Below are positions 27,854-39,818 of a DNA stretch of 64,000 nucleotides, in pieces (the first letter of the stretch is position 1; each line of letters opens with the position of its first letter). This DNA comes from Marinobacter similis (GTDB lineage Bacteria > Pseudomonadota > Gammaproteobacteria > Pseudomonadales > Oleiphilaceae). Under the pieces are notes generated by a model, which was given only the letters and a program-made list of their open reading frames with translations, had not been told where the DNA came from and did not search any database. Both the position numbers and the translations under genes were made by a program. Location: contig NZ_CP007151.1 of the NCBI RefSeq assembly GCF_000830985.1, positions 558,001 to 622,000 of the forward strand. The letters run 5' to 3'.

Positions 27854-28045
27854 GGAAAAATCCGTTTTAACGTTGTTGTTATCGGGTGCCCTGGCTCTCG
27901 ATTGAAAGCCACTTACACTCCGTTACAGAACAACGCCATGGTAGCCAATTTGAAGTACAGGGGAGCTGCGCGAGTTCTCAGATTTTTCCGCCAGCCAGCG
28001 TCCAAAAACCAGAAATTCGAGGGGTTTTAAAGGAACAAAATTAAC

Positions 28046-31000
28046 TTACGCTTTTGCTGAGTAGTCATTCACAATACCTATCATACCTGACGCTACTGCC
28101 TGACTATCCGTTAGCCTTCGATAACTCACCTCGTTATCGAGTACCATCCGCCGGATATTTGAAGGCTTGGCCAAACGCTCATCCATGATCTCTTGTGACA
28201 CCGGTCTACTGAACAAATATCCCTGCACTTCATCGCAATGGAGATCCTGCAAGAAGCGCAGCTGCTCTTCCGTTTCCACGCCTTCTGCCACCACCCGAAT
28301 ATCTAGACTATGACTCATGGCAATAATTGCGCTAACGATCGCCGCATCACTTGAATCCTGAAGAAAGTCCGCAATAAACGAGCGATCTATTTTTATCACG
28401 CTGATTGGAAACCGTTTGAGGTAACTTAGTGATGAGTATCCAATTCCGAAATCATCCAATGAAATCCTCATACCGGCGGAGCTGAGTTTTTCCAGAACGG
28501 ACTCCGCAGCATCCATGCTCTGCATAACCGCTGTTTCCGTAATTTCTATTTCAAGCGCTCGGGCCGGTATGCCAAATTCATCCACGATCGCGATAATCTG
28601 CTCGGCAAGATCCGAAACTCTGAACTCATATGGAGATATATTCACTGCGACAGGAAGGGTGCCGTAGCCCGCTTTCTGCCAAAAGCTGATTTGCCGGCAT
28701 ACAGAGCGGATTACCCAGCGATCCAGCATCTCAATCAACCCAGCCTGCTCGGCGAGAGGAACGAACTCGCTCGGCTGCACCAGTCCTAATAAAGGATGCT
28801 GCCACCGCACTAGCGCTTCCATGCTCTTGATCTCGCCAGTTCTCAAGTCGATCTTAGGCTGGTAGTAGACGGTTAACTCGTCATGCTCTAACGCACGATG
28901 TAACTCAGCTTCTAACTGGATCTGTTTCTTGGCACGCTGATTGATCTCTTCCGCATAGAATCGAAAGTTGTTATCCCCGTGGGTTCTTCTACCTTCCCGC
29001 ATCGCGCCACTTGCGTTTCTGAGCAATAATTCAGCACCTTCACCATCCTGAGGGAACAGGCTAATACCAACATTTATGTTCAAATAGATTTCATTACTTT
29101 CAACGGTAATCGACTTTTTAAATTCCAGGAAAATACGCTTCAATATACTTGTAACTATTTCAGGCCGTTCCAGATCGGTCAGCACCAGCGCAATTTCATT
29201 ACCACCCAGACGGGATACTGTGAAAAATAGTCCCTCCTGCGAACAAATAGCGACAGTGTCAGTAGACCTTAGGGTCTGTTTTAAGCGCGTAAGAATCTTG
29301 TTGGCTAATTTCTCTGTTATCGCAAAACCCAATGTGTCCTTTACACGCTGTAAGGTATCAACATTCATTAGCAGTACAGCAATTTGGGTTTCATCCCGCC
29401 GTGCCCTTTTCATACCTTGCTCAATACGATCCAGAAGTAAGGCGCTACTCGAATGATCACCGGCGCCAGTGCCATTTAAGGATGCTTCTCCCAAGCTCTC
29501 GTTTGCCGAAAACTCCGATAAAGCCTCCTTACCAAGAGCCGGAAGCGCGGTAGGCACGGTACTCTGCCCTCCTGATGGTTCATCATGGTTTAGCGTGCCC
29601 TTGTGCGGCGCCGGCGTCGCCAAGCTGGCGCTCTCTTCGTTCTCGGCCCCGTTCCAACAAATCACACGGTTTCGCCCGCTTTCCTTTGCTACATACAGCG
29701 CTTTATCGGCTTTTGACAGTAGGTCAGGAGCACTTGAAGCGCCCTTCGACAACGCGGAAACCCCAAAACTTGAGGTGATATGCAACTCACAATGGATCTC
29801 AGAGGTATCCCATCCTTCAACGGTTGAACGCATTCGCTCTGCAATTTGAGCAGCCGCATTGATATCCGTATCTGGAAGAACGACCACAAATTCCTCACCT
29901 CCCAGCCTTCCGACCAGATCACCGGAACGCGAACATTCTGTCAGGATGTGAGTTAGCAATTTTATCGTCTCATCACCAATCGGATGTCCGTATCGGTCAT
30001 TGACCAACTTGAAGTGATCAATATCAACCATGATACAACTGAACTCACTGCCCTCCCGACGGGCCTCATCGAACAAGGCGTCCATATGATGAGTTAAAGA
30101 GCGCCGATTCAATGCGCCGGTCAATGGGTCACGAGCAGCTAGCCACTGGAGTTCCTGATTCTGCCGTGATATTTCGCCCTGACTATGCTCCAACTCCATT
30201 AATGCACGATTCAGAGCCTCATTCTTCGCTTCTATTTCCGTAATATCATCAAAGGTAATTAATACCCCTCGAATTTTCCCTTCGGTTGCCGTAATCGGCG
30301 AGGCATAGACCGTGAGGATAAAAACTTCATCAAGGTCATTTTTGAGTTTCATCGTCACACTGCCGGCTAACACCTCACCAGCCAGTACATTCACCCAAGG
30401 CCGCTCGAAGTTATCACCGCCCTCACCATGACTCTGCCAGCTGAAACTCGAAATAGCTTTGCCCAGCAAAGCATCGGGTTTCATTCGGATTTTTTCTGAA
30501 AATGCCGAATTCGCAAAAACAATAAAGCCTTTTTGATCCACGATCAGAAGCCCCTCAGACAGTGTGTCCAGAGCCTTGCTTACCCGATCGGGTATGACCG
30601 CATCAGGGTTCAGTTCGCGCAATGCCCGCTTTAAAAACAGCAGGTAAACCAGAAACCCACCCAATGAAACAAATAAAATAATACCAAGGTACGAGTTTTT
30701 CAGAGGAAGCAGGCCGCTGCCGCCATCCAAATCAAAAAAAACAATTTCAACATTGCCCCAGCGAACTTCCCCCTTAAACAGAGGCACCAGAACCTGTGTG
30801 GCCGTAGATTTATCACCTGTTTTCAGGCTCCAGTGTTGCTCATGACCACCAAACTCGGCGAGCAACTCGTTATTGTTCTTACGAACAGCGATTGAATTGA
30901 CGATTTCATTCCGATCAACCACCGATTGCAGTATCTGCTCAATAGTTTTTACTCGCCCATTGGAAATTTCGTTCGATATCTGAATGGCTAACGATTCAGC

Positions 31001-31141
31001 GACCATTTTCCTGGATTCAATCTGGGCATGGCGTGTATCAGGAATCAGACCAAGCACATCTGCGACAAGGAGTAACGAAACGGTAAGCAGTGTCAGGCTG
31101 AAGCTGATTCGGATCAAAGGTGATTTAAGGAATCGTCTCAT
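28046..31141 (-). CDS. PAS-GGDEF-GGDEF-EAL c-di-GMP enzyme, membrane bound
   Basis: 1031 residues. Membrane segment 1 (about 10-32), a periplasmic region, membrane segment 2 (about 150-170), a PAS domain (about 190-305), then GGDEF domain 1 (about 335-495) with GGEEF at 414-418 and an inhibitory I-site RSGD at 405-408, so it should make c-di-GMP. A low-complexity linker leads to GGDEF domain 2 (about 565-730), whose motif is GGNEI (646-650), so it is degenerate. The EAL domain (about 745-990) keeps EAL 775-777, ITE, DDFGIGYSSL, KIDRSF and VVAEGVE, so it should hydrolyse c-di-GMP. It starts 6 bases after the giant surface-protein gene and closes the operon, suggesting that it controls that system. 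Confidence 0.9.
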   Translation of the reverse strand: MRRFLKSPLIRISFSLTLLTVSLLLVADVLGLIPDTRHAQIESRKMVAESLAIQISNEISNGRVKTIEQILQSVVDRNEIVNSIAVRKNNNELLAEFGGHEQHWSLKTGDKSTATQVLVPLFKGEVRWGNVEIVFFDLDGGSGLLPLKNSYLGIILFVSLGGFLVYLLFLKRALRELNPDAVIPDRVSKALDTLSEGLLIVDQKGFIVFANSAFSEKIRMKPDALLGKAISSFSWQSHGEGGDNFERPWVNVLAGEVLAGSVTMKLKNDLDEVFILTVYASPITATEGKIRGVLITFDDITEIEAKNEALNRALMELEHSQGEISRQNQELQWLAARDPLTGALNRRSLTHHMDALFDEARREGSEFSCIMVDIDHFKLVNDRYGHPIGDETIKLLTHILTECSRSGDLVGRLGGEEFVVVLPDTDINAAAQIAERMRSTVEGWDTSEIHCELHITSSFGVSALSKGASSAPDLLSKADKALYVAKESGRNRVICWNGAENEESASLATPAPHKGTLNHDEPSGGQSTVPTALPALGKEALSEFSANESLGEASLNGTGAGDHSSSALLLDRIEQGMKRARRDETQIAVLLMNVDTLQRVKDTLGFAITEKLANKILTRLKQTLRSTDTVAICSQEGLFFTVSRLGGNEIALVLTDLERPEIVTSILKRIFLEFKKSITVESNEIYLNINVGISLFPQDGEGAELLLRNASGAMREGRRTHGDNNFRFYAEEINQRAKKQIQLEAELHRALEHDELTVYYQPKIDLRTGEIKSMEALVRWQHPLLGLVQPSEFVPLAEQAGLIEMLDRWVIRSVCRQISFWQKAGYGTLPVAVNISPYEFRVSDLAEQIIAIVDEFGIPARALEIEITETAVMQSMDAAESVLEKLSSAGMRISLDDFGIGYSSLSYLKRFPISVIKIDRSFIADFLQDSSDAAIVSAIIAMSHSLDIRVVAEGVETEEQLRFLQDLHCDEVQGYLFSRPVSQEIMDERLAKPSNIRRMVLDNEVSYRRLTDSQAVASGMIGIVNDYSAKA

Positions 31142-31147
31142 AAATAA

Positions 31148-34100
31148 TTATCCGCCCTGACGGCTGGAATCCTCTCTTGAAAAGATCTGTTCGACCTCGT
31201 TCTCTGCTTCGCTCTCCGCATGCTGAGCATCTTTTTCCTGATCCTCTTCTCCAAGCACAGGAATTGGGTCAATCTGCCGCCACAATGGCGCGATAGACAT
31301 AAACCCGGCAATCAACGATCCCGCCCGAAGCACCCAACTGATAACACCCACTGAAAGCCCTGCCGTTGCGCCCAGCAGAACCTCCGCTCTCATCTTCTCC
31401 TGATTGGCTGTTGCTGCAGCAGCTTCATCAAGATCTCGCTTCATGTCATCGAGCCCATCAGAAAAAGACGCGTTGTCCATTAGCCAGGCCAGATCACCAA
31501 TCTCATTGCTATCAGGTTCGAAAGGCGCCAGATCCAGGCTCAGCAGGTCAATAAATTTTGGTGGGACAGGGTTATAGCTTTTAGCCTCGTACTGGTAGCT
31601 ATCGCGTGCCGCAGGCTCAGTTGCCAACACCTGGGCCAGAATTTCGTCATTAATCGGTGCCAATTGTTCAGCACCAGTTGTTACGGCTTCTTCCGTTTGC
31701 TCAATCTCTGGCTCACGGGCAAAGTTAGGTTCTGCCTCTGACGCTATTTCGAGGTCTGCTTCTGGCTCCGGTTCAGACTCAGCTTCTGGTTCCAGTTCAT
31801 ATTCTGATACAGGTTGTGGGCTGAGCGGCGTTAATGGCTCTCTTGCAACCACTCCAGTACCAGAGGTCATCAGCTCATTCCCACCGTCCTGGTCTTTGTA
31901 GCTTGCCTCGACAGTAATGACCCTACCCACCTCTGACTCAGTGAGCGTATAAGTCGTGCCTTTTCCCACCTCTATTCCGTCGGCCTTCCAGGTGTAGGTA
32001 ACAGGCCCCATACCATCTGCATCAGCCAGTGAGTTGGCGGCCGTCAGGGTTTCACCCAGCATTGCGATGCCAGAAATGGTCACCGCGCCGGTCGGCAGAT
32101 CGTTAACGGCGTTGACCGTAATATTCACGGTTCCGGTCTCCGTCACTCCGCCCGAGGTGATGGTGTAGGTGAAGGAATCGTTGCCGTTGAAGTTTGCATC
32201 CGGCGTGTAGGTGAAGGTGCCGTCAGACTGATAGCTGACGGTTCCGTTACTGCCGTTGGTCACAGCGGTTAGAGTTGGCGTACCCTCGAAGTTGTCGGCG
32301 CTGGCGCCGTTGGTGCCGGTCAACACGTTGGCCGTGATCGGCGTATCCTCATCCGTGATCAGAGTGTCATTAACTATATCGACCACCGGGGTCACGATGA
32401 CGCTGATTACCTGGGTGTCGGTGTAGCCATCATCGTCAGTGACCGTGACGGTAAACGAGTCACTGCCGCTGAAGTCAGCTGTTGGTGTATAGCTCCACAG
32501 ACCAGTGGCCGGATCGATGCTGGCCGTGCCGTTGGTCCCATCGGTTGAGACCGTAAAATAGGTGCCATCAGTCAGGCCGTCGGCATTGTCGCTGGCCGTC
32601 AACGTTCCGCTGATGGTGGTGTCCTCATTGCCCGCGCCAGTGGTGTTGCCATTGATGGTGACCGGATCATCGACGGAATTGACGGTGATGGAGACTGTCT
32701 GAGTCGAGCTCTCACCGCTACCACTGTCGGTAACGGTGTAGGTGAAGCTGTCAGGGCCATGATAGTGAGCGGTGGGCGTGTAGCTGAAACTGCCATTGGT
32801 ATTGAGGGTCAGACTGCCGTTACTGACATCGGTCGCCAGCGCGTAGCTCAACGCCCCGCCACTGGTGGTGCTGTCATTGGCAGCAACCGTATCAGTGAGA
32901 ACGGCGTCCTCGTCGAGCGTGAAGCTGTCGTCCTGGGCCGTCAGATCAGTCACGGCAGTGACCGTGATGTTGATCACCTGGGTTTCGACATTGCATCATC
33001 ATCGGTGGCCTGCACCACAAAGCTGTCGGCACCGCTGTAGTTCGCACTCGGGGTGTACGTCCAGTTGCCATTGCCATCGATGGCAGCAATGCCGTTACCT
33101 GCACCACTGGTAAGAGCGAAATTATTGACGGTGTATCCATCAATAGCATCGGAAAAGGTCACCGTGCCGGACGTGGCGGTATCTTCATTGGTGGTCGCCG
33201 AAACATCGCCCCCGAAGGTGCCGGCATCGTCGACCTGGTTAACGGTCAGACTAACCGTCTGCGTCGAGCTCTCACCGCTACCACTGTCGGTTACGGTGTA
33301 GGTAAAGCTGTCACCGCCTTGATAGTTGGCCGTCGGGGTGTACGTGAAGCTGCCGTTGGTATTGAGGGTCAGGCTGCCGTTACTGACACCGGTATTGACC
33401 GCATAGCTCAGCGCTCCACCACTGGTGGTGCTGTCGTTGCTGGCGACCGTACCGGTGAGCGTGGCGTCTTCGTTGAGCGTGAAACTGTCGTCCTGGGCCG
33501 TCAGATCAGTCACGGCGTTGACCGTGATGTTGATCACCTGGGTTTCGACATTGCCATCATCATCGGTGGCCTGCACCACAAAGCTGTCGGCACCGCTGTA
33601 ATTCGCACTCGGAGTGTACGTCCAGTTGCCATTGCTATCGATGGCCGCAGTGCCGTTACTTGCACCACTGGTTAGAACAAAATTATTGGCGGTGTATCCA
33701 TCAATAGCATCGGCAAAGGTCACCGTGCCGGACGTGGCAGTATCTTCATTGGTGGTCGCCGAGACATCGCCCCCGAAGGTACCGGCATCGTCGACCTGGT
33801 TGACGGTGATGGCAACGGTCTGGGTCGAGCTCTCGCCACTGCCGGCATCTGTGACTGTGTAGGTAAAGCTGTCACCGCCGTGATAGTTGGCCGTGGGGGT
33901 GTACGTGAAGCTGCCATCAGCATTGAAACTGAGGCTGCCGTTGCTGACACCGGTATTGACCGCGTAGCTCAGCGCACCACCACTGGTGGTGCTGTCGTTG
34001 CTCGCAACTGTACCGGTGAGCGTGGCGTCTTCATTGAGCGTGAAACTGTCGTCCTGGGCCGTCAGATCGGTAACGGCATTGACCGTGATGTTGATCACCT

Positions 34101-37100
34101 GGGTTTCGACATTGCCATCATCATCGGTGGCCTGCACTACAAAGCTGTCGGCACCGCTGTAGTTCGCACTCGGGGTATACGTCCAGTTGCCGTTGCTATC
34201 GATGGCCGTAGTGCCATTACTTGCACCACTGGTGAGAGCGAAATTATTGACGGTGTATCCATCAATAGCATCGGCAAAGGTCACCGTGCCGGACGTGGCG
34301 GTTTCTTCATTGGTGGTCGCCGAGACATCGCCCCCGAAGGTGCCGGCATCGTCGACCTGGTTGACGGTGATGGCAACGGTCTGGGTCGAGCTCTCACCGC
34401 TGCCGCTGTCGGTCACGGTGTAGGTAAAGCTGTCACCGCCGTGATAGTGGGCTGTCGGGGTGTACGTGAAGCTACCATCAGCATTGAAACTGAGGCTGCC
34501 GTTACTGACATCGGTCGCCAGCGCGTAGCTCAGCGCCCCGCCACTGGTGGTGCTGTCGTTGCTCGCAACCGTGCCGGTGAACGTGGCGTCTTCGTTGAGT
34601 GTGAAGCTGTCGTCCTGAGCCGTGAGATCGAGCACGGCGTTGACCGTGATGTTGATCACCTGGGTTTCGACATTGCCATCGTCATCGGTGGCCTGCACCA
34701 CAAAGCTGTCGGCACCGGTGTAATTCGCACTCGGGGTGTACGTCCAGTTGCCATTGCCATCGATGGCAGCCGTGCCGTTACCTGCACCACTGGTTAGAGC
34801 AAAATTATTGGCGGTGTAGCCATCAATAGCATCGGCAAAGGTCACCGTGCCGGACGTGGCGGTATCTTCACTGGTGGTCGCCGAGACATCGCCCCCGAAG
34901 GTGCCGGCATCGTCGACCTGGTTGACGGTGATGGCAACGGTCTGGGTCGAGCTCTCACCGCTGCCGCTGTCGGTCACGGTGTAGGTGAAGCTGTCACTGC
35001 CGTGATAGTGGGCCGTGGGGGTGTACGTGAAGCTGCCATCAGCATTGAAACTGAGGCTGCCGTTACTGACATCGGTTGCCAATGCGTAGCTCAGCAACCC
35101 GCCACTGGTGGTGCTGTCGTTGCTCGCAACCGTGCCGGTGAACGTGGCGTCTTCGTCGAGCGTGAAGCTGTCGTCCTGGGCCGTCAGATTAGTCACGGCA
35201 TTAACCGTCACCGTCACAGTCCCGGTCTCGGTCACCCCACCCGAGGTGATGGTGTAGGTGAACGAGTCGCTGCCAGTGAAGTTTGCATTCGGCGTGTAGG
35301 TGACGGTGCCGTCACCCCGGAAGCTGACGGTTCCGTTACTGCCGTTGGTCACAGCAGTCAGGGTCGGCGTACCTTCGAAGTTGTCGGCGCTGGCGCCGTT
35401 GGTGCCAGTCAAAACGTTGGCCGAGATCGCGGTATCTTCATTCGTGGTGAGACTGTCACCGACAATATCGATCACCGACGTTACAGTGATACTGCTGCTG
35501 GCTGGGTCAGCGCTGAACGGACTACTGCCGCCCACACCGGTGGTCAGGTCGGCGGTGACACCAGAGGTGCCGCGGGTCTGATCCCAGGCATGGAAGCTGA
35601 TGCCGTTGGTGACCGTGCCGTTCCAATCCGCGTCCGGTACGAAACGCACTGAGGTGTCGGCATCGGCGGCCAACAGGCGCGCGTTGGCCGTATCCACTGT
35701 GCCAAATGCCGTCCAGGTGGTGCCGCCGTCAGTGGTGTATTGCCAGGTGCCGTTGGTGTCGTCGACACCGGTCACCGCGATGCCTTCCACCGAGCCACTG
35801 TCACTATCGGTTACCTGACCACTGATCAGAGCCGAGACCAATGTGCCATCATTATTGGCCGGATCCTCGTTGATAACGGCAAGGTCATTTGCCCCGGTGA
35901 GCACCGGCGCATCGTTAACATTGGTCACGTTGAAGTTAAAGGCGCCGACGGCGGGCGTCGCTCCGTCTTCACCTCCATCGGCCAGTGAGAAATCAAACGA
36001 GTCCGTTGTCGCCTGCGTCCCATTGTGGACAAAAATCAGACGGTTGTTGTCGATGTCATCCTGGGTAAACGAAGTGATCGCCACGCCGGAATTGGTCGTC
36101 AGTTCCAGTTGGCCGTTGGTGGGTCCATTGGTCACCGTATAAGTAAGCCCGGTTCCGGCATCGTCCGGATCACCTTCGTTCAGCATTGTCGAGGTGATCG
36201 TTACCTGACCACCCTCGGCCACGGTCGTTCCATTGTTCGTGGCCAACGTCGGGGAATCGTTGACCGCAGTGATAGCAATATCACGAGTCTGCGCATGGCT
36301 GTTAGCATTGCCATCGTTTACGGTAAAGCTCACCGTACGAGTTGTTGTGTTCGGATTCTCGCTACTATTGCTGTAGGTGATCGAGCGGAGCGCCGTTTCA
36401 TATTGCCCCAGCGTGGCATTACCGGTCAGCGTCAAGATTCCCGTGGTCGCGTCAAAGGAACCGGTAATGCCGTTTTGGTCTCTGAAACTCAGGACGTCTT
36501 CGCTACCGGTGTATCCTGCAGTAAATTGCACGACGGCCGATTGAATGTGCGTATTATCCACATCGCTGATAGCCAACGTAGAAGTGATCGGTACCGCGCC
36601 ATCATTTTCGGTATATGACAGTGCCGTTTTCTCTATTGCGGCTCCGACAGGTGCCTCATTTTTGTCTTGCACTACCTGGATAGTGAAAATTTCGTTGTAA
36701 GTCAGCCCGCCTGCATCAGTGACCTCGATGGTAATATTATGTGATGTTACTGTCTGATAATCGATCAGCGAGGCATTCAGAACCGTGATGTTGCCGTTCA
36801 CCGAATCGATGTCGAAACGCCCACCTGCGCTATCAAGAAGTGTGTAAGTAAAGCTGTCACCACTGTCAGGATCAATGGTCGATAGCGTACCGACCACGGT
36901 TCCATTGGCAGTAGTTTCCGACACGGATAGGACCAGTTCTGGGTAGCTTGGCGAGAATCCGGTGCCGCTGGCGTGCTGCACGGTCAGGTTGTTACCGCTG
37001 ACGCTTTCGACGATCCTGCCACTGCTGGAAAGGTTGTCGAATATCCAGTTAGCTAACATGCCGGCTTCGTTACTGGGCAGCGTCTGATTGTAGTGCGTCG

Positions 37101-39773
37101 CAACTTCGGTGGCTGTACGTACACCATCGAAGAGCCGGATATCATAAAGCTCTCCGTTAAAGTATTCATGGGACTCGAAAGTGCCGCCGATGCTGTCCTG
37201 CTCAAGGCCAAACATCAGCGTTCCACCAGTCGGGATCGTTTGGCCTGTCGATAAACCTGTACCACTATCTATCAACGCGCCATCTATGTAGATGCTCCAG
37301 TCTCCAGCGGTATTATCCCAACTCACAGACAGGGTGTGCCTCTGACCGTCCATCAGGGTCGCGTTGTAATCGATCGCGCTGGAAAACGCGACAGCGCCTG
37401 TTCCGATATCGAGCTCAAGCGTGTTGTTTGCCATCGTGTTGATGGTGAGCACGTCGCCTGATGAGGTGTTGTACGAGATGAAAGGCACTTCGTTAGAGAA
37501 GGTATTTCCTTCGAACTGCACTTCAAACGTGAACTGGCTAAGTGGGCTTGGCAGTCCGTTGTCTGCTAAAAGATAAGTATCGTTACCGCCGTCTTCATTG
37601 AGACTGATGCCACTCTGTGAAATCGATGTGGTTATAAGGTCGATTGGGGTGTCGTTGACGGCCGTGATGTTGATCAGAACGCTGTTACTGCCTTCCTCGG
37701 TAGCAGCGGTGCCCGATGTACCGGGATCGTTCCCGGAATTACCGCCATCGTTTACCGTGACAGTGAGCGTTGTGCTGCCCGACGGATTATCCAAGCCGTT
37801 CAGATAGGTGATGGTGCCGGTACCGGCGCCGGTCAGCAGGTTATTGACTTGGGCGATACTGCCGCTAAGGGTGACTGTACCGGTGCTGTTGCCGCTGTTG
37901 ATGGTAACGCCTGAATCCCCGGCGGCCACCGTCAGAACTCCCTCAATTACAGTCAGGGTAGCCGTGGCCCCGCGCCCGCCTCGTCAACATCACTGACACT
38001 GAAGCCGGTGCCTTCAATGCTCAGACTGGTCTGCTCTGTGGCGGCAAGGGAGCTGCCCGGGGCTGTGACCACGGGCGCATCGTTATAGGCGTTGACGGTA
38101 ACGCTGCTGCTAGCCGGGTCGGCGCTGTAGGCCGTGCTTCCACCCACACCGGCAGAACCGTATTCGATCTGGATATCATCCAGGTAAAGCGTACGGTTAG
38201 ATGCCGCTCCGTCGTTGACATACAGGCGTATCTGCGTGTCGGTGGCGATGTAGCTGCTAATGTCAAACGAGCCGGTTCCGATCCCGCTATTGACGGAGGA
38301 AAAGGTATGCAGAGTGGTGAAACTGATTCCCCCATCGCCGGAAACCTGCAGCAATACCTCGCCCTTGGCCATCGAGCTGGAATCATACGCATAGGTCAAC
38401 GTGGCGGATGTCGCTGAGCTGATATCGACCTCGCGATAGATATTGTCTCCGATAACCGCGGCATTGACTATTAACTGTCCGCCCCTGACTTGCAGGTTAC
38501 CCTTGTCTGCTCCCAGACCTCCCGCCTCGTTTTCGACCCAGGCGCCGGACCAAGTTGCCGAGCCATCGTCATTTCCCCAACCGACCAAGGTGAATTCATC
38601 GCGCACCGTGGCAGAAGCACTCAGGTCGGCGGTGCCACCAGCCGTGCCGTTCGTCTGGTCCCAGGCATGAAAACTTATTCCATTGGTAACAGTGCCATTC
38701 CAGTTCGCATCCGGCATAAAACGTACCGAGGTATTGGCATCTGCTGCCAAAAGTCTGGCATTCGAGGAGTCTACTGCCCCGAAAGCAAACCAATTGGTGC
38801 CACCGTCCGTCGTATATTGCCAGGTGCCGTTGGTATCGCCGACTGCCGTTACCGCAATGCCTTCCAACGAGCCGCTGTCGGTATCGGTCACTTGGCCCGC
38901 GATCAAGGCAGAGACCAACGTGCCGTCGTTACTGACCGGATCCTCATTGATCGACGTCAGGTCATTAGCGCCAGCCAGTACCGGCGAAGCATTGGCGAGA
39001 ATGTTATGCCACTGACCCTGCTGCCTCTCGCTTATGGCTACAATAGTTTCGATGTCACCAGTTTCATATTCCAGATCCCAGTCTCCACCTATGCTTTCGT
39101 GTCCGGTGAGGTCATCGGAAGCTGCCACATCGGCCAGGGTCAGGGCGGCGAGGCCATCGATAAGCGATCGCCCCACCTCGGTTTCTGCCAGGTCACAACC
39201 ATAAAAAAGAATATCTGCGTCGGGATCCAGGTATTCGGCCCAGGATTGCAGCTGATTTTGATATAAAAAAAGATTCTCGTTATTGAGCTGCGTGTTGCCG
39301 AGATCAACGTTGCCATCTGAGCCGTGAGAAATAAGGTGGATTGCGTCTACAGCCTGATAGTTTTGCAAGGCGGCGGTGATCTGCTCGATGCCATCGCGGT
39401 TATTATCGAGCAGAATTACTTCCAAGCTGCGGTTGTCGTTGCCTTCCGATAAGATGTCATCGACGAGTTGCTGGTAGTTGGGAGTATCGGTATCAACAAA
39501 GACCAGCTCCGTACGAATAGCGCTTTCAGCCACAGGCGAAGTTGATTCGCCTTCCTGGGTGGGTGGTTCCGAGGGTGCGATGTGACTCTGTTCGCTCTCT
39601 AGCTGAGCACGATGCTTTTCGAGCACTGCGGCGGTGTCATCAAGCAGCGTCGCCAGAGAATCGTCCGTAGCAGGGTTGTCAGCGGCCCCGCCAAACAAAT
39701 CCGCCGAAAACAGCACCCGGGGCTCAAGAGCCTCGATGGTTGGCGCTACGCGTCGTTTCTGTTTTTTATCCAT
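31148..39773 (-). CDS. Giant LEPR-XLL/DUF4347/VCBS-cadherin surface protein (two frameshifts)
   Basis: About 2875 residues after repair. The N-terminus has the LEPR-XLL motif (IEALEPRVLFSADLF, about 13-27) instead of a Sec signal, then DUF4347 (about 85-245) with HLISHGSDG and ILFYGCDLAE. A LamG-like domain (about 725-900), cadherin-like domains (about 930-1100) and then many VCBS/Ig-like repeats follow, including the 561-bp array (about 1530-2280). Near the C-terminus are a Glu/Pro-rich acidic stretch, a hydrophobic segment (about 2795-2830; ATAGLSVGVISWVLRAGSL) and a short polar tail. No RTX nonapeptides were seen. Breaks near 37969 (joins DEAGAG to ATATLTVIEG) and 32993 (joins TDDD to GNVETQVINIT) are single missing bases. 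It is likely a surface adhesin or matrix protein exported by the operon upstream. Confidence 0.8.
32941..35183. repeat. 561-bp tandem repeat, four units
   Basis: The phrase for DLTAQDDSFTL recurs at 32941, 33501, 34062, 34623 and 35184, a spacing of 561 bases (187 codons) each time; the first interval is 560 because of the missing base near 32993. Each unit codes for two beta domains: one with DDSFTLNEDATLTGTVASND, one with AGTFGGDVSATTNEDTATSG. The units differ by scattered substitutions, and half units extend the pattern on both sides. A second repeat pair of about 290 bases, with ANVLTGTNGASADNFEGTPT, flanks the array at about 32110-32400 and 35195-35485. Assembly length errors are possible here. 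Confidence 0.9.
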
Positions 39774-39818
39774 CAGGCGCCTAACTCCATTTAAGACCCC
39801 TTCTCGTCAAGACTGAAC

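Noticed and set aside
33880..34797. Long open frame of 305 codons on the + strand inside the repeat array
   Set aside because: It is the antisense of the VCBS repeats, repeats with them, is Val/Gly/Arg-rich with no domain, and has no ribosome-binding site.
36025..36618. 197-codon + strand frame inside the giant gene
   Set aside because: Antisense shadow of the cadherin-like region; composition is not protein-like.
38490..39266. 258-codon + strand frame over the N-terminal part of the giant gene
   Set aside because: Antisense of the DUF4347 region, which is clearly coding on the minus strand.
31148..39773. Three separate genes or a programmed frameshift in the giant protein
   Set aside because: Each break is repaired by one base within a continuing repeat domain, like the breaks in housekeeping genes; no slippery site with a downstream structure was seen.
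31148..39773. RTX toxin or type I secreted adhesin with calcium-binding nonapeptides
   Set aside because: No GGxGxDxUx repeats were found and the C-terminus has a membrane segment.
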